The notes under the pieces: generated by a model
The model's input: the letters and a program-made list of their open reading frames with translations, nothing else
What the model was told of the DNA's origin: nothing
Database searches by the model: none
Origin: Isoetes taiwanensis
Lineage: Eukaryota > Streptophyta > Lycopodiopsida > Isoetales > Isoetaceae
Length of the DNA: 64,000 nt
Assembly: GCA_021234155.1 (NCBI GenBank)
Contig: JAJEKV010000057.1
Coordinates: 2,199,821-2,263,820, forward strand
Reading direction: 5' to 3'
Part shown: one piece after another, positions 46,347 through 59,227 of the stretch
How positions within the stretch are numbered: the first letter of the stretch is position 1
Layout of the letters: every line of letters starts with the position of its first letter
Translations under genes and position numbers: made by a program

Positions 46347-47300
46347 AATTCAAAATGTACATTATAAATACTTTAACCTAGTTCATTTTTCTACATTAAT
46401 ATACAAAAAATTCAGACACCCTTTTATGCTTCTACCCACACAGAGTGTTGTGATGTTAAACTAATGGAGAATATGCCTCATTTGGCTCTCAATTTGTGGA
46501 CCATAGTAAGGACATGATTAGTGTTTCTTGATTATTGTTTGTTCCAGAAATAACTAATGTCCTGTGACTTGATAATCCCGTTTGTTGCAAATTTCTCCCT
46601 TAGATAATATTGTTTGTGAAAGATATAAGCCAATGTTGTAGCCTCAGAGGTTGAGATATTTACACTAATAGCTCAACCTGCACTAATGGTGTGCATCAAG
46701 CAAATGAAAGTACAACCATCATTTTTTGGGCATTTTCATGTTCAATAACCATAACATGTGTGAGAACATACATTTGACATCCATTAAGATAACAAACATA
46801 TGATGTATGTGTGATTGTTCCTTCACGCTAGAACATGTTATGATATATGAACTCTATATATGATATGATATCTATGTGACTATTTTAGATGATCCTGAAG
46901 GGTTGCCAAAGCGAGATGTGGTGTCATGGCATGCTATGCTTGCAATTGCATATAACTGTATTTCTGGGTTTTTAAAACATAACCAATATTTATTGTGTGG
47001 CATCATATGGGATGGCTTCTACAACATGCAATCCCTTAAATGCTCATGAACAAACTCAAAATACCGCTTTCTAATCTTCATGATTTTGCTACTTGTTGCT
47101 TTACTAGCTTGTAGAATGCTTTGTTTACCCCCCAAAATAGGGGTTTGTTTTTTATAGAAGTTTTCTTCATCAAAAATTCTGTGCATAATCACTATTTTAA
47201 AGAAAAGTTTTGCATAAGTTTTGGCTAAAAACAACCAATTTTTTAGAGGAATCTTTCAAACGCACTTCTTAAATTAGTGAGTTCAATTTAGACATTGTTA
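46347..47300. other. No gene seen
   Basis: AT-rich, with a short TATGATATG-type repeat near 46,840-46,880. No family motif. Confidence 0.5.
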
Positions 47301-47305
47301 AATGT

Positions 47306-48015
47306 CTTTTGCCCAATTGGTTAAGGGCATGTCAGCTAGGAATATTACATTTGGTATCAGAGCAGGCCTCAAGTTTGAGTCTCCATGGTGCCTATATGCA
47401 CAAATAATTTGATGACCACAGTAGCAATAGTATATTGGTTGAATCGTAGTCTTGGATGCTCGAGGATGAGCATAGTTCTAGTGGAAGAGATTGTAACGGG
47501 CCCAGAAGATTGCTCGAATTTTTTATGCTTGAATCTGCTTGTGGGGCATTTTCGAGACAGTGGCATACTTGGGTAGAATCGACTACTCATAAATGTCGAG
47601 ATATCTTTCCCCAGTTGGTTAAGGCTATGTTGGTTAGGAATGTTACATTTGGTATTAGAGCAGGTCTCAAGTTCGAGTCTCCATGGGTGCCTATATGCAT
47701 GGGTAATTTGGTAACCTTGGTAACCACCCAGTCAGTGGTATGCTGGTTAAATCATAGTCTTGGATCTCAAGGACGAGCATAGTTTTAGTTGGAGAGATTA
47801 TAACGAGCCTATGATTGACCGCTCGAGTAATCGATCCTCGAGGACAAGCATAGTTTCAGTTTGAGAGATTCTAATGGGCCTATGATTGACCGCTCGAGTA
47901 TATTCGATCCTTGAATGTGCCTGTGGAGCGTTTTCGAGACACCAGCATAAATGTGTAAAAGCGACTACTCATAAAACGTCGAGATGGTTTTGCCCAGTTG
48001 ATTAAGGGCATGGTT
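47306..48015 (+). repeat. tRNA-like SINE-type units, tandem
   Basis: Three starts (about 47,306, 47,605 and 47,986) share TTGCCCAATTGGTTAAGG (D-arm/A-box-like). In the first two this is followed ~45 bases later by AAGTTYGAGTCTCC (B-box-like). Each contains GGTATYAGAGC, which resembles the initiator-Met primer site, but no LTR end precedes it. Internal ~80-bp duplications (GAGGAYAAGCATAGTT..GACCGCTCGAG) extend the second unit. Confidence 0.6.
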
Positions 48016-48089
48016 ACAATTGCTAAAAGAATAGCATTTTATAAGTATAATAGCTATATTGTGATAAAGGAAAAGCTTGCTAAGACAAG

Positions 48090-48672
48090 GGATCCAAGTG
48101 AAAGGAGAGAACTTGCAATATATTGAAAAGCACACATGACAGCTCAAATCTCATGTAGAAGTATTTATTGGTCCTGGAGAGCTTTATCTTGTCGATCTTC
48201 AGAGCACGCCTTAACCATTACACATGATAAAATGGATCAAAATAAGACCATGGTTCCTCGTCTAGAAAAGCTAACAAAATCTGTGTGGAGAGGAGAACGC
48301 CTCAAGGTGAGTCTAACAAGTGCTTTAATGCGTGGACATAGTGTCGGTGCCTTGGGTCACTTTTCATTGGACCTTTGGTCTAGCGATTCTAACTCATGTT
48401 GGATCCTTGAATCATGCGCTGAAGACTCTGTGCTTAACGGAAACTGGACTGACAAGGAATACATCGAGGTAAGCATTCAGTGCAATAAAGTAATAGCAAA
48501 CACGGTGTATAAAGAACCACTCATCGAAAAGCTCCAGCAACGACAACATCAACATAAGGCTTATGGTTGTCCTGCTCAAGGACCAATCGGTATTGCAACG
48601 ACCTCAGCATGGAAGGTATGGTTCTTGTTCAAGGTATATTACTTGTGGTGGCTAATCTACTTGTGGTTCTAA
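48090..48672 (+). pseudogene. Fragment of a transposon-like protein with a THDKMDQNKT motif
   Basis: Frame from before 48,136 to 48,672: AKTRDPSERRELAIY, then EHALTITHDKMDQNKTMVPRL and GHSVGALGHFSLDLWSSDSN. I associate the HDKMDxxKT block with a repetitive protein family of early land plants and algae that looks like a transposase, but I cannot name the superfamily. It ends in a run of hydrophobic, non-conserved residues, probably out of frame. No partner ORF or terminal repeats were found. Confidence 0.4.
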
Positions 48673-48872
48673 GATGTTGTTTCTTTTGCTGCTATTGATC
48701 TTCCTTACTAGTATCTCTTCCTTTTTGGTCTTTCTCCTGCTTGCTATGTTTTGACAAAGTTAATCCATCATTAATCCATCAGATTGTGAAGCATTTTAAA
48801 GCAAATTGTATTCAATGCATTCCTTAGGTAGATGACTTCCTTTATGCTTTTGTTACATAATATTTTTAAGAT

Positions 48873-50190
48873 ATGGGTGCTTTTATCATGTGTACTCTTC
48901 AATCTACAGATTTTATCATTGCCCTAGATAAATGCAAGCTTATTTTTTCACATGAAGTAAAATTCTTAGGTGATACAGTCAATTCATCTACAAGGTTAGT
49001 TTCCATTGCACCACAGTTTTCATTCCACCACAACATTCTAAAAGTTCGTAGAGCTAGCCAAATCGATCATTTGAGGAAGTGATACGAAAGTGCATGCTGG
49101 CTCATTTGCTTCGTTTTTTGGTATGATTGCATCCTTCAAGGATGTTTTTAGTCCCCTTTGCCAACTCCACAGCTTCAATCTTTTGTGCAACTATACCTTC
49201 ATTAAGGCTTGGTCCTAAATTGTGCACTTAAGCCCCATTGCCTTAGTTGAAACTAATGCATGAACGAGTTGATTTGATTTGCTGAACTTTGCTATATTTA
49301 GGAGCCTATCTCTTCAGTAGTTTGAGTATCGTATGAGGCTCTGATTGGGGAGTTTGGGTCGAGAATTCTACCATCTGCAATAATTTCAATGGGTTTTTTT
49401 TATGAGTTAGAGCAATCTTCTTCTTCCACTGCACCAGGTTTAGCTTATTTCTTTGAACTCCATGCTTTGGATTTGGGTGGCAAACATGGTCTTGCATACG
49501 GTGATTCTTATTACATTTTAAACAAAGGTGGCTTCCGATCCTAACTCTCTACTGTTTGTTCCTCAAAAATTTTGCCCTTTATTTTTGCCATATTATCATC
49601 CTCAAATTTGCATGGATCCCACCTAGTCTTAATTAATGGACCGATTACCTGTCTAGGCTGAAGGATTTGGTGATCACCATATGACATCTGAAGTTTTTCG
49701 CATTATTGACCTAACTTGGGGCCCTCATGACGGGATTGCTTTGCTAATATGGATAATCATTTACTTCTTAAGTTTAACTATTGATATCCAATTACAGGAA
49801 ACCCTTACCCATCTGATGTTTTTGCCCAGCTTGTTTCCCCCCTCTGACTTTGATGCTCAAAGCTTTTTCTTTTGCCAAAGCTTGCCAAGCTGATTGTACT
49901 TTGGTAATTTTTCGTTGAAAGTCAGTCCCATGGTGGCTTCCCCATGGTGGCCTTATTTATATGATGACAAAGGAGAGTGGGATACAACGATAGTGGATCG
50001 CTTGTACTTTCCTGGTGGCGGACGAGGTCTTACGATGAGTCTATCTTCAAAGTTGTCGTGTCACAAACTAACAAGTCCTTGTTATTGCTTTGCGGATTGC
50101 CAATACTAATTTGGGGAGTTTCTTGTTATGTGCAAATGTTATTTTCGTTCAAGAGGTTTGGAACGCTTTGGATGGTAATGTTGACATAAT
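48873..50190 (+). pseudogene. DIRS-like retroelement fragment (RT end to RNase H region)
   Basis: Blocks in order: ALDKCKLIFSHEVKFLGDTV (end of a reverse transcriptase), FFGMIASFKDVFSPL, AYGDSYYILNKGGFRS near 49,495 (RNase H-like Asp with a NKGGxRS block), WGPHD near 49,720, PYPSDVFAQLVSP near 49,805 and a DFDAQSFF block near 49,855. The KGG..RS and WGPH..DVFA..SDFDA layout is what I know from DIRS/tyrosine-recombinase elements. Frames change several times. No tyrosine recombinase is recognised downstream. Confidence 0.45.
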
Positions 50191-51484
50191 TGAGCTGAAG
50201 AATTTTTCCTGCACGTTCTTGATACTTGATATGTTCTAGGTCTAACATTACTTTGAGAGGTTAACAACATGTTTGGTCCCTTTCCAAGAATTGGTGCAAA
50301 GCTAAAAGTTGCGATTTCCTCCGGCTAGTCCTCCTACCATTTGCCAATCCTTAACTTTGCTCTTGACGTCTTTTCCCAATCTATTAGCCCATGTCAATAC
50401 CACCATTGCTTCTATTGCTTTCAACCTAAGTGCACATCAATTGTCCTCGCTTTTGTGGCTTCTTTTGTGCAGCAAATATATTCCATCCTTGCATTGGAAC
50501 GAGATATTGATCGAGATATTAGTCTTGGATACCATGCTACCCTCTTTATTTATTCCTCTAAGACTTGACTGAACAGAGTTTGGAGCCTTGATCATTATTG
50601 CCCATCTTTTCGGCCCTTATTGCCTGAGTCACTATTGCTCGTCTTTTTTGTTCATCTGGCTCTTTTGTAAAGAGTTACTTCTGAGTGACTATGTTGTTGC
50701 GGATGGTCCAGTAGGTAGCCACTAGACTAGAGGCATTCGAATGACAAATCGAAGATGTTTTTTTGTAGAGAAAGTTTATGCCTTATACCACTTTCCACTT
50801 TGAGATGTTGGTTTAAGCATTGCTTTGTTGCCATTGGAGAGGATGCAAATTTCTTTGGTAAGGGAGGGTCGGTGATACGTCCTTTATGGGGCGGCCCTAC
50901 TTTGGTTTAATCCAACGGTTGTGATTCATCCATTTAAAATCCCTAAAATTCTCGCCTTTTTTGCCTTTTCTTTGAACCCACCTAATTTTTTTCACAGAAT
51001 GCGAAATTCTCATGCACATATCTCATTTGACTAGGTTGACCAAGAGCTTTAAAACGAGCACTCACAAGTGTCATTTGGAGCATGTTTGCTATATGCACCA
51101 TTGTGGGCACGTTGGTGCACCATCAGGAACGAAAAGGTCCCTCCATTTGGGGCCTCATTACTCACTTGTTAGGGCACCGGAGTGGGCGTTTTTAGGCTCA
51201 TATGAAAGCCCCATTCTCAGGGCACCCAATGAACCATTGTTCACTCCCATCTGAGCGCTGATGCATGACTAGGATTGCAAGGTGCTGGACAACAGACAGC
51301 TCAAATATTATTATTATTATTATATAATGTCTAATGCTCACTTGGGCCTCGAGAGGCCATGGAGCACATGAACAACAATTTACAATTTTAATAGCAAGGA
51401 ACGGTGTGCATCCACCGCCCTTATATATGGTCCCAGTGTCATTGGTGGTATATATAATAGTGAAGAGAAATCCTCGGCCTGGAT
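50191..51484. other. No confident gene; (ATT)n at 51,308-51,326
   Basis: Frames at 50,309-50,572 follow the DIRS-like fragment but show no recombinase motif. A short ATT microsatellite lies at 51,308-51,326. The LTR array begins at 51,485. Confidence 0.5.
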
Positions 51485-52470
51485 TGTTGAAGGTGTTCCT
51501 GGCAAAACCTTCAACCTCAGTGGTTTAGAACCTCCAGATCACTTAGGGTGATCCATCCTCAAAGCAAATGATGGATTAGAATGGAGCAAATTGCAAAAGT
51601 TCAACTGTCCCTGAAATTTTGACCGTTTTGGGAATGCCAAGTTTGCGTATCCATATCTTGGGATCCGTGCACTAAAACTTATTCAAACTTGGAATGGTGA
51701 GATAACAGTAGTAGAGGATACTTGGTATTTAATTTCAGGATTTTTGGAAGCTTTCTTTGCTTACTATGGATTTTTGAACAAGCAGACTTGAAACAGACAA
51801 TTTTCAATGAGTGTATCAGAAATTTTGAAACTTTTGGAACAACCAACTTTGGGAATCTGTAAGTGGAGATGAGAAAGTCCTAAAATCATGAAACTTGGAC
51901 TGGGGTAAGGTGAGTAGGAAGGCATGCACATGACAAAGTTTCAGAATTTTTGAATGAGCAGTTGGAAATCTATGGATTTTTGAAAAGGCAAACTTGGAAG
52001 AGGAAATTTCAATGACTGTCTCAGAAATTTTTACAGTTCTAGAACAGCCAACTTTGCAAAGCCATAACTATGGATTTATGGGTTCTAAAATCATGAAATT
52101 TATTTTGAATGAAAGATGAATAGCAAGAGAGTCATGGAAATTAAGCTCAGATTTTTTGGAGATATAGTTTGCATATGGGGCATGGCTAAACTTGCAGACT
52201 TGGGACAGTTAAATTTCAGTGCACATATCAGGGATTTTGCTCAAAAATCAAAAAATTTGCATGAAACAACTTGAATAGCATCTATTTGAACTTCATAACA
52301 ATGCCAAGGGTAGTATTATATCAGAATCTCAAAGGAAATATGAAAATACATCAAGAATTTGGATTTTTTTACTCAAGGCATGTCAAAAAACTGAAATATG
52401 GAAGCTATTCTTCAAGTAAGAGCCCTCAATCCTTCTTTCAGAGCCAAGTCGACATGTTCTTCATGCTCCA
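51485..52470 (-). repeat. LTR 1 (outer LTR; right limit inferred)
   Basis: The left edge is sharp: TGTTGAAGG follows unrelated sequence, whereas at the other two copies it follows the primer-binding region. The right edge is inferred at CATGCTCCA just before a C/T-rich run (52,471-52,486), which would be the polypurine tract read on the minus strand. Homology continues past this point in all three copies, so the limit is uncertain. An 8-bp inverted repeat (TTGAAGGT/ACCTTCAA) sits at the very end. Confidence 0.6.
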
Positions 52471-54194
52471 AGCTCCCCCCCCTCTCTGATAGCAAAAGCC
52501 CCTTTTTCTAATCCCCTTTTTTGGTTGATTCTTGGTAAAATCCGTGGCTTTTGTTTGTTTTTAGTGCATGGATCTGTTTCTTGGCTTGGATCCAGGCATT
52601 TCGGGACCTGTAGACCATGATTAGGCCGTTGAATCAGAAGAAAAAATGGTTCTTGGCATGATCAAGTTTTTTAGGGTTCTTCAAGAATTCATAGGAAATA
52701 TCCCACAGTCATTTTTACAAAAGAAAACTCGGGTATATAAGGCCCAAAATTATGAATTTTATAATTTATTCATATGCTATTTCCATGTGGCTGCCACCTC
52801 ACATACTCGAGGTGCCATGTGGCAAAAGGTGATTGGGGAAATGAGTGACTAGGCCAAAGGGAGTAAATAGGAATTTTTTTTTGTTTTTTCAAATTTTTGG
52901 CACGATTCCCAAGAAATGGAATATGAGGATCATAACAAGGTCTTTCTCAAAAATTATTTTTTCCACATGGAATCTTTTTTGATGCTCTACGTGATGGGAG
53001 AATCTTTTAACAAAAAAAAGCATCTTAATTTTTGGCTCAAAATGAGGCTAATTTTGGTGAGGTGGCAAGGTTATAGAGTGATGTGGCAAATGGGTGATGA
53101 CATGGCACAATGAGGTGATGATGTGGCAAACAAGGTGGTAAAATAACTTTTTTCTAGTCAAAACTTTTTGTGATGTGGTGATGAGGTGGATGACATGTGT
53201 ATGGTGATGTGGATGTACTTGAGTGATGATGTGGATGACGTTTGGCATTTTGAAGATGAGATGATTTGGCATAATATTTGGCACTTGTGCACAAATGGTC
53301 TTAGACCTTAGGAATAGCCAAATTTGGTGGAGTTTTTTGCATTTTCTCAAGAAAGTGGATGAATAATAGGTATGTGATGTGCTTTGACTAGAAAAAAGAA
53401 ACTTTGCCAACCTTTGGCTAGGGGAAATGGTAACGGAGTATGAAGATAGGAAGTCATGAATGGGATCAACATGGTAGGAACATGAAAGAAGCCTTGGAAA
53501 ATGGAATTCATGCCAAAATGACTTGGATCTAGCCACATACCAATGAACCTTGAGGGGTCTTCCAAACTCTAACAAGGGGTCTTCAATTTAGGCTCAAATC
53601 TTCTTGCTTGAATCTCAACTTTCTTGCCATACTTGTATGATGCTCAATAAATGTTCTGCCTTGGTTCTTCATCACAAATGTCTCCTAAGAGTCTTCAAAG
53701 GTAGATGTCTTCAATTCTGTTGCTTGATTAGCTCATGCACACATGTGTCAAACCAAATGTTAGCCAAAGGTGTAGTTCATGCAAGTGGCTCTTCTATCTT
53801 TGCCAAAATGTGGCGACATCATATAAACAAAGAAGGATAGGCTGGTCCCCGACCTCTTGAACTAGATGTGGATTCACAAGAGCCCTTGATGGTTGCCAAT
53901 GTGGAAAAACGGTTGGCAACATGGGTTTTCATGAGAAAGAGAAGCAAGGTAGTATGGTAGGTAGGCCAAATGATGTGCAAATGATCATGGAACTATGAAT
54001 GTGGTGGACCTGCATGACAAATGAATGTATGGTTAGCAAAATAGAGGTGACATATGGAGGCATGATGGTAACTTGAGATGAATGGTTGGGAATGATGTGT
54101 ACATGGTGTGGACATGATGGGACTTATGAATGATATGATAAGAAGAAGGATACACTTGTGAGCGCAGAATATGGACATGATGGGACATACGTGT

Positions 54195-54301
54195 ACATGG
54201 CAAATAAGATGTACAGATGGAACAGGATGTGGAAACATGGCAAATGAGACGTGCAGATGGAAAAGGATGTGGAAACATGGCAAATGAGACGTGCAGATGG
54301 A
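54195..54301. repeat. 40-bp minisatellite in unit 1
   Basis: About three units of CATGGCAAATGAGACGTGC..AAGGATGTGGAAA. The minus-strand His/Phe/Pro-rich ORFs here are translations of it. Confidence 0.8.
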
Positions 54302-55490
54302 TGTTTCCCACTTCTAATTCACACAAACATGGTTCATAATCATCCTCAAATGCTTGAATAGTATAAAAATTCTCATACTCAGGGCTGCTCATGCATTTAA
54401 CACTCTTTTCTTCATGGCAATGCTCAAACTCAACAACATCATACAAGAGAACATGCTCAAACTGCTCAACCATATGAGATGTGATAAGACTTACCTCATT
54501 AGCAATCAAAACCTCTGATCCATGTTCATTCTTTAGGGTGTCATGGCTGGCCTTATGTGAATCACCTTCAAAACATGCAAATCTTGGATTTATATGACTG
54601 CTAACGTGCTCTAACTCATGCAAATCAGATTTGGCAATGCTGTCCAAGAAAGAAAACACCTTGGGAACATCATGAGGTACCTTTTTGTCACATGAATATG
54701 CTGAATTACTTACTGTCATGACTGATTCTTGCTGTAATTTTCCATGGCCGCAAAAAAAGAGAGACATACTATCATCCAAGCATACCTCATCTTCTTCCAT
54801 TTTCTCCTCCAAGGTTTCCCTTTGATCTGAATTTATCTTTCTTTCGCATATGATAGATTTAGTATCAAGAGGCTGCTCATAAACATCATGCTTTTGAAGA
54901 TCGTCAAAAGATCATCTATTTCAAAGCTTTTTCAAAGGCTTGTTGTATAGAATAGAACATACCTTTATGAAAGCATTTCAGCATTTTCTTGTAAACATCG
55001 AAATGTGATCTAAAACCTTGCACAAAGTAAACAAGCAAATGAAGAGTAGGCCATTCCACTTTGTACCTTTTGCACTTGAGCATGTAGGCATGAAATCTTT
55101 CCACGAAACTTGGCACCCCTTCATTCTTGCTCAAAACAATTGTTGGCAGCTCTTGAATGACCTCCTCTTGTGTGGTTGGCACCCCAAATCTCTTGATGAA
55201 GTTCCTTTTGAGTTCATCCCAATCATGTACCTCATAAGCCTTTTGGTACTCAAACCAATGGCTTGCTTCCTCTTTCATCTTTAAATCAAATACATCAATC
55301 TTTTCTCCTCTTCTCTTACCATAATCATCAAAATAGTCTTCAAATCTACAACGATAAAGCTCGGGTTCTTCAAGACCATGATAAAGAGGTCTTTGGAATT
55401 GGAAAGATCACATCAACTTGTATGGGAATTGGAACTGCTGCAACCTTTTCTCCTTGGGAAGCTTGCTCCATCACATTATCAAAACTTTAG
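54302..55490 (-). pseudogene. Retrotransposon gag, unit 1 (frameshifted)
   Basis: Same capsid-type gag as in unit 2 (EEASHWFEYQKAYEVHDW, RNFIKRFGVP, VEWPTLHLLVYFVQGF). It is broken by a small deletion near 54,905-54,935 that separates the two halves, and its C-terminal part is cut by the ~910-bp deletion ending at 54,302. It keeps IDVFDLKMKEE before the HWF block, where unit 2 is altered, so the two copies differ in where they are damaged. Confidence 0.85.
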
Positions 55491-55595
55491 GCACTCAAAG
55501 ACCATCAAGAATACTCTGAACATCAGAAACATGCATGCTTAATTGCTCAATAGCCACGAGAATGTCTACGGGAAAGGATCTCGGTAGAACCAAAA

Positions 55596-56579
55596 TGTTG
55601 AAGGTGTTCTGCAAAACCTTCAACCTCGGTGGTTTAGAACCTCCAGATCACTTAGGGTGATCAATCCTCAAAGCAAATGATGGATTAGAATGGAGCAAAT
55701 TGCAAAAGTTCAAACATCCCACGAAATTTTGACCGTTTTGGGAATGCCAAGTTTGCATATCCATATCTTGGGATCCGTGCACTAAAACTTATTCAAACTT
55801 GGAATGGTGAGATAACAGTAGTAGAGGATACTTGGTATTTAATTTCAGGATTTTTGGAAGCTTTCTTTGCTTACTATGGATTTTTGAACAAGCAGACTTG
55901 AAACAGACAATTTTCAATGAGTGTATCGAAATTTTGAAACTTTCGAACAGCCAACTTTGGGAATCTGTAAGTGGAGATGAGAAAGTCCTAAAATCATGAA
56001 ACTTGGGCTGGGGTAAGGTGAGTAGGAAGGCATGCACATGACAAAGTTTCAGAATTTTTGAATGAGCAGTTGGAAATCTATGGATTTTTGAAAAGGCAAA
56101 CTTGGAAGAGGAAATTTCAATGACACTCTCAGAAATTTTTACAGTTCTAGAACAGTCAACTTTGCAAAGCCATAACTATGGATTTATGGGTGCTAAAATC
56201 ATGAAATTTATTTTGAATGAAAGATGAATAGCAAGAGAGTCATGGAAATTAAGCTCAGATTTTTGGAGATATAGTTTGCATATGGGGCATGGCTAAACTT
56301 GCGAGACTTGGGACAGTTAAATTTCAATTGCACATATGGGGATTTTGCTCAAAAATCAAAAAATTTGCATGAAACAACTTGAATAGCATCTATTTGAACT
56401 TCATAACAATGCCAAGGGTAGTATTATATCAGAATCTCAAAGGAAATATGAAAATACATCAAGAATTTGGATTTTTTTGCTCAAGGCATGTCAAAAAACT
56501 GAAATATGGAAGCTATTCTTCAAGTAAGAGCCCTCAATCCTTCTTTCAGAGCCAAGTCGACATGTTCTTCATGCTCCAA
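55596..56579 (-). repeat. LTR 2 (right limit inferred)
   Basis: Begins TGTTGAAGG at 55,596. The adjoining primer-binding region has lost three bases (GGTAGAACC-AAAA) compared with unit 2. Right limit as for LTR 1. Confidence 0.6.
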
Positions 56580-57162
56580 GCTTCCCCCCCCTCGATAGAT
56601 AGCAAAAGCCCCTTTTCTAATCCCCTTTTTGGTTGATTCTTGGTAAAATCCGTGGCTTTTGTTAGTTTTTAGTGCATGGGTCTGCATTTCTTGGCTTGGA
56701 TCCGGGCATTTCGGGACCATGAGACCATGATTAGGCCGTTGAATCAGAAGAAAAATGGTTCTTGGCATGATCAAGTTTTTTAGGGTTCTTCAAGAATTCA
56801 TAGGAAATATCCCACAGTCATTTTTACAAAAGAAAACTCGGGTATATAAGGCCCAACATTATGAATTTTATAATTTATTCATATGCTATTTCCATGTGGC
56901 TGCCACCTCACATACTCGAGGTGCCATGTGGCAAAAGGTGATTGGGGAAATGAGTGACTAGGCCAAAGGGAGTAAATAGGATTTTTTTTTTGTTTTTCCC
57001 AAGAAATGGAATATGAGGATCATAACAAGGTCTTTTTCAAAAATTCTTTTTTCCACATGGAATCTTTTTTGATGCTCTACGTGATGGGAGAATCTTTTAG
57101 CAAAAAAAAGCATCTTAATTTTTGGCTCAAAATGAGGCTAATTTTGGTGAGGTGGCAAGCGA

Positions 57163-57513
57163 GAGCCCTGTAATTATGTTTTGCACGTACAAAATCAACA
57201 CCATATAGTATATTGCCTGAAATCTTATAGTATTTTTCAAATCTTGTTATACAGTATAACAAATTCTATACATCCATACCCCACAAACGAGGAACTTTGT
57301 GTACGGTGTAGATTAAGGAATAAGGGGTGAATATGCCTATCCAACAGCTCTCGTTGCCCGGAGTCACCCCCCGTGTGAATATGCACCCAAACCAAAGGGG
57401 GTTTCAGGGGGATTTTAATTTAAATGCATTGAATGTAATGATTTTTGTTAATAATGTTAATGGTAATTATGTGTTGGTTGTTATATCAAAAAAAAATTTG
57501 GGCCCTTCGGGCC
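57163..57513. mobile_element. Foldback element, right half (second copy)
   Basis: Matches 9,827-10,229, ending in the hairpin GGGCCCTTCGGGCCC after an A/T run. The left arm is absent. Confidence 0.8.
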
Positions 57514-57611
57514 CTAACAAAAGAAAAACAGATAAACAACAAGGGCGTAAATATTAATTATTAATTGAAGAGATTGTATAAAACATCAAGGACATTACAT
57601 TACATTTTCAT

Positions 57612-57863
57612 TTAATACAACGCATTTTTAGCTGGAAATAGTTCTAACATTTGAAATGCACAAATGGCCATCCAAGGAGTATATAGCACGACTGGAACTG
57701 CCTTCTTGAGTTCCTTAGAAATATGTAGCGTAGGTCCAGGATCTCCGACATCGAAACAAAGTACTGTATTTTCATAGATTATATCCACAAAACTATTGAA
57801 ACTTGGAGTATACCTTTTGGTCCAAAATGCTCCATGTTTGCACAAATTATGAAAATGGGTCAA
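57612..57863 (-). pseudogene. Unidentified conserved-looking gene fragment
   Basis: The frame reads FWTKRYTPSFNSFVDIIYEN, then PVVLYTPWMAICAFQMLELF and PAKNALY before a stop. Its composition looks like real protein rather than random translation: no low complexity, with Trp and Tyr spread evenly. I cannot name the family. It sits inside the 2.27-kb insertion, so it is likely another captured exon, like those in the related insertion. Confidence 0.35.
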
Positions 57864-59227
57864 AGATTAGCAATAACTACTATACATCCTTCTTCTGTCT
57901 TCAAGTTACACACCAAAGACAAACTAATTTCAAATCTCAAACTAATTTCAGTGTGTAATGGCAACAAAAGGTCTCCAGGTTATCCGCTTCATGTAAAGCA
58001 GCATTTTTTATCAGCAGCCATAGATTGAGATATTGTCTCCATCAGCCATAGATTGAAATATTGTCTCCATCCTTCAAATACACATTCCAAAATTTCATCT
58101 GAAATAAAACCCTCAAACCGTTTGCTATCTCAGAATCTGAACTCAGCTATAGTAAGTCCCCAAACTTTGTTCTAGACCAGGGGACACCGAAATAGGAGAA
58201 ACTCAAGCAAGCTGGATGACATAGCCCAACTAAAAGCTGCCACATGAAGTACATAACCTTCGTATAATATCATCCAAAACTCCCAGGCAGCAGATGAAGA
58301 GTACATTTGCCGGATCTACAAATAAAGCTGTGGCTTACTATTTAGATGCAGCAATATTTTATCTCATCATTGCCGCCTCTGCATAAAACAAAGAGGCCTC
58401 TTGAATCGGCGGAATCATGGACTCCATATCCGCAAGTTTTAGAAACCTTCAGAGATTGATAGGCATATAAGAAAAAAAGTAGAAAGTCAAGGCCGGCTCA
58501 AGTGGAAATCCAACAAGAAGGGGGTCTGCGAAGAGAATTGAAAATACCCGAAAAGAATACTCTCTTCCGGGTTGCTAAAGAGTTTTTTCGCGAACGAATG
58601 AGAAGGCGAGAACGAAATGGGCGATGAGCGAGATCATGTCGGTTGTGGAAAAACCCTTTCGGATCGGCCGCAAATTGAGGAAATTATGCAGCCCGCCCGT
58701 CTTAAACCCGATCGCCCCGCCATGAGAGGCCCGCATTGTGTTGAAAACCGGTATCAATACCAAATATTGCATTCAAATTTAAATCCGAATAAGTGTGAAT
58801 AAAATCATGCAAACAATACAAGGCATCGAAAACAATGCGCGGAGCGGCAGTTCGATCATCTTTCTGCCGGGCAACGCAACTATGGCTAGGGTTTCTATTT
58901 GTTTCCACAAGAATACGAACGAGCTTTACTTACTCGGTTCCTTTCTTCCTTGAGTTGCGAAATTGCTCCGGTGTAAGCACTGCCCGCCACTCCTCTTAAA
59001 AGCTCCAGATATGGCTGAATATATTTGATATACCCCTGCCAGACCTATAACTCTTATAATGTTTCCCCAGAATGAAGCCAAAGATTGGAGATGCAATCAC
59101 CAAACAAAACACATACAGATTCAGGCAACAAACACAGATCCAAATCTGTTTCCACTCTGATCACAAGAACATTAATTTTTTTTGCAAGAATGCCCTGAAA
59201 TGCTATCCACGAGGCTTGCATGTTCAG
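57864..59227. other. Insertion interior, no identified gene
   Basis: A 58,530-58,760 segment is richer in G+C and CG dinucleotides than its surroundings, with open frames on both strands (GLHNFLNLRPIRKGF on minus). No family is recognised; it might be a 5' exon or first-exon island from a captured gene. Confidence 0.3.

Noticed and set aside
47340-47380. Primer-binding site of a Copia LTR retrotransposon (GGTATCAGAGC)
   Set aside because: No LTR edge precedes it, and the motif repeats within tandem tRNA-like units.
53048-53575. 175-codon minus-strand ORF in the LTR array
   Set aside because: It lies in the non-coding ATGATGTGG-rich part of the element, with low-complexity His/Ser/Pro translation and no family motif.
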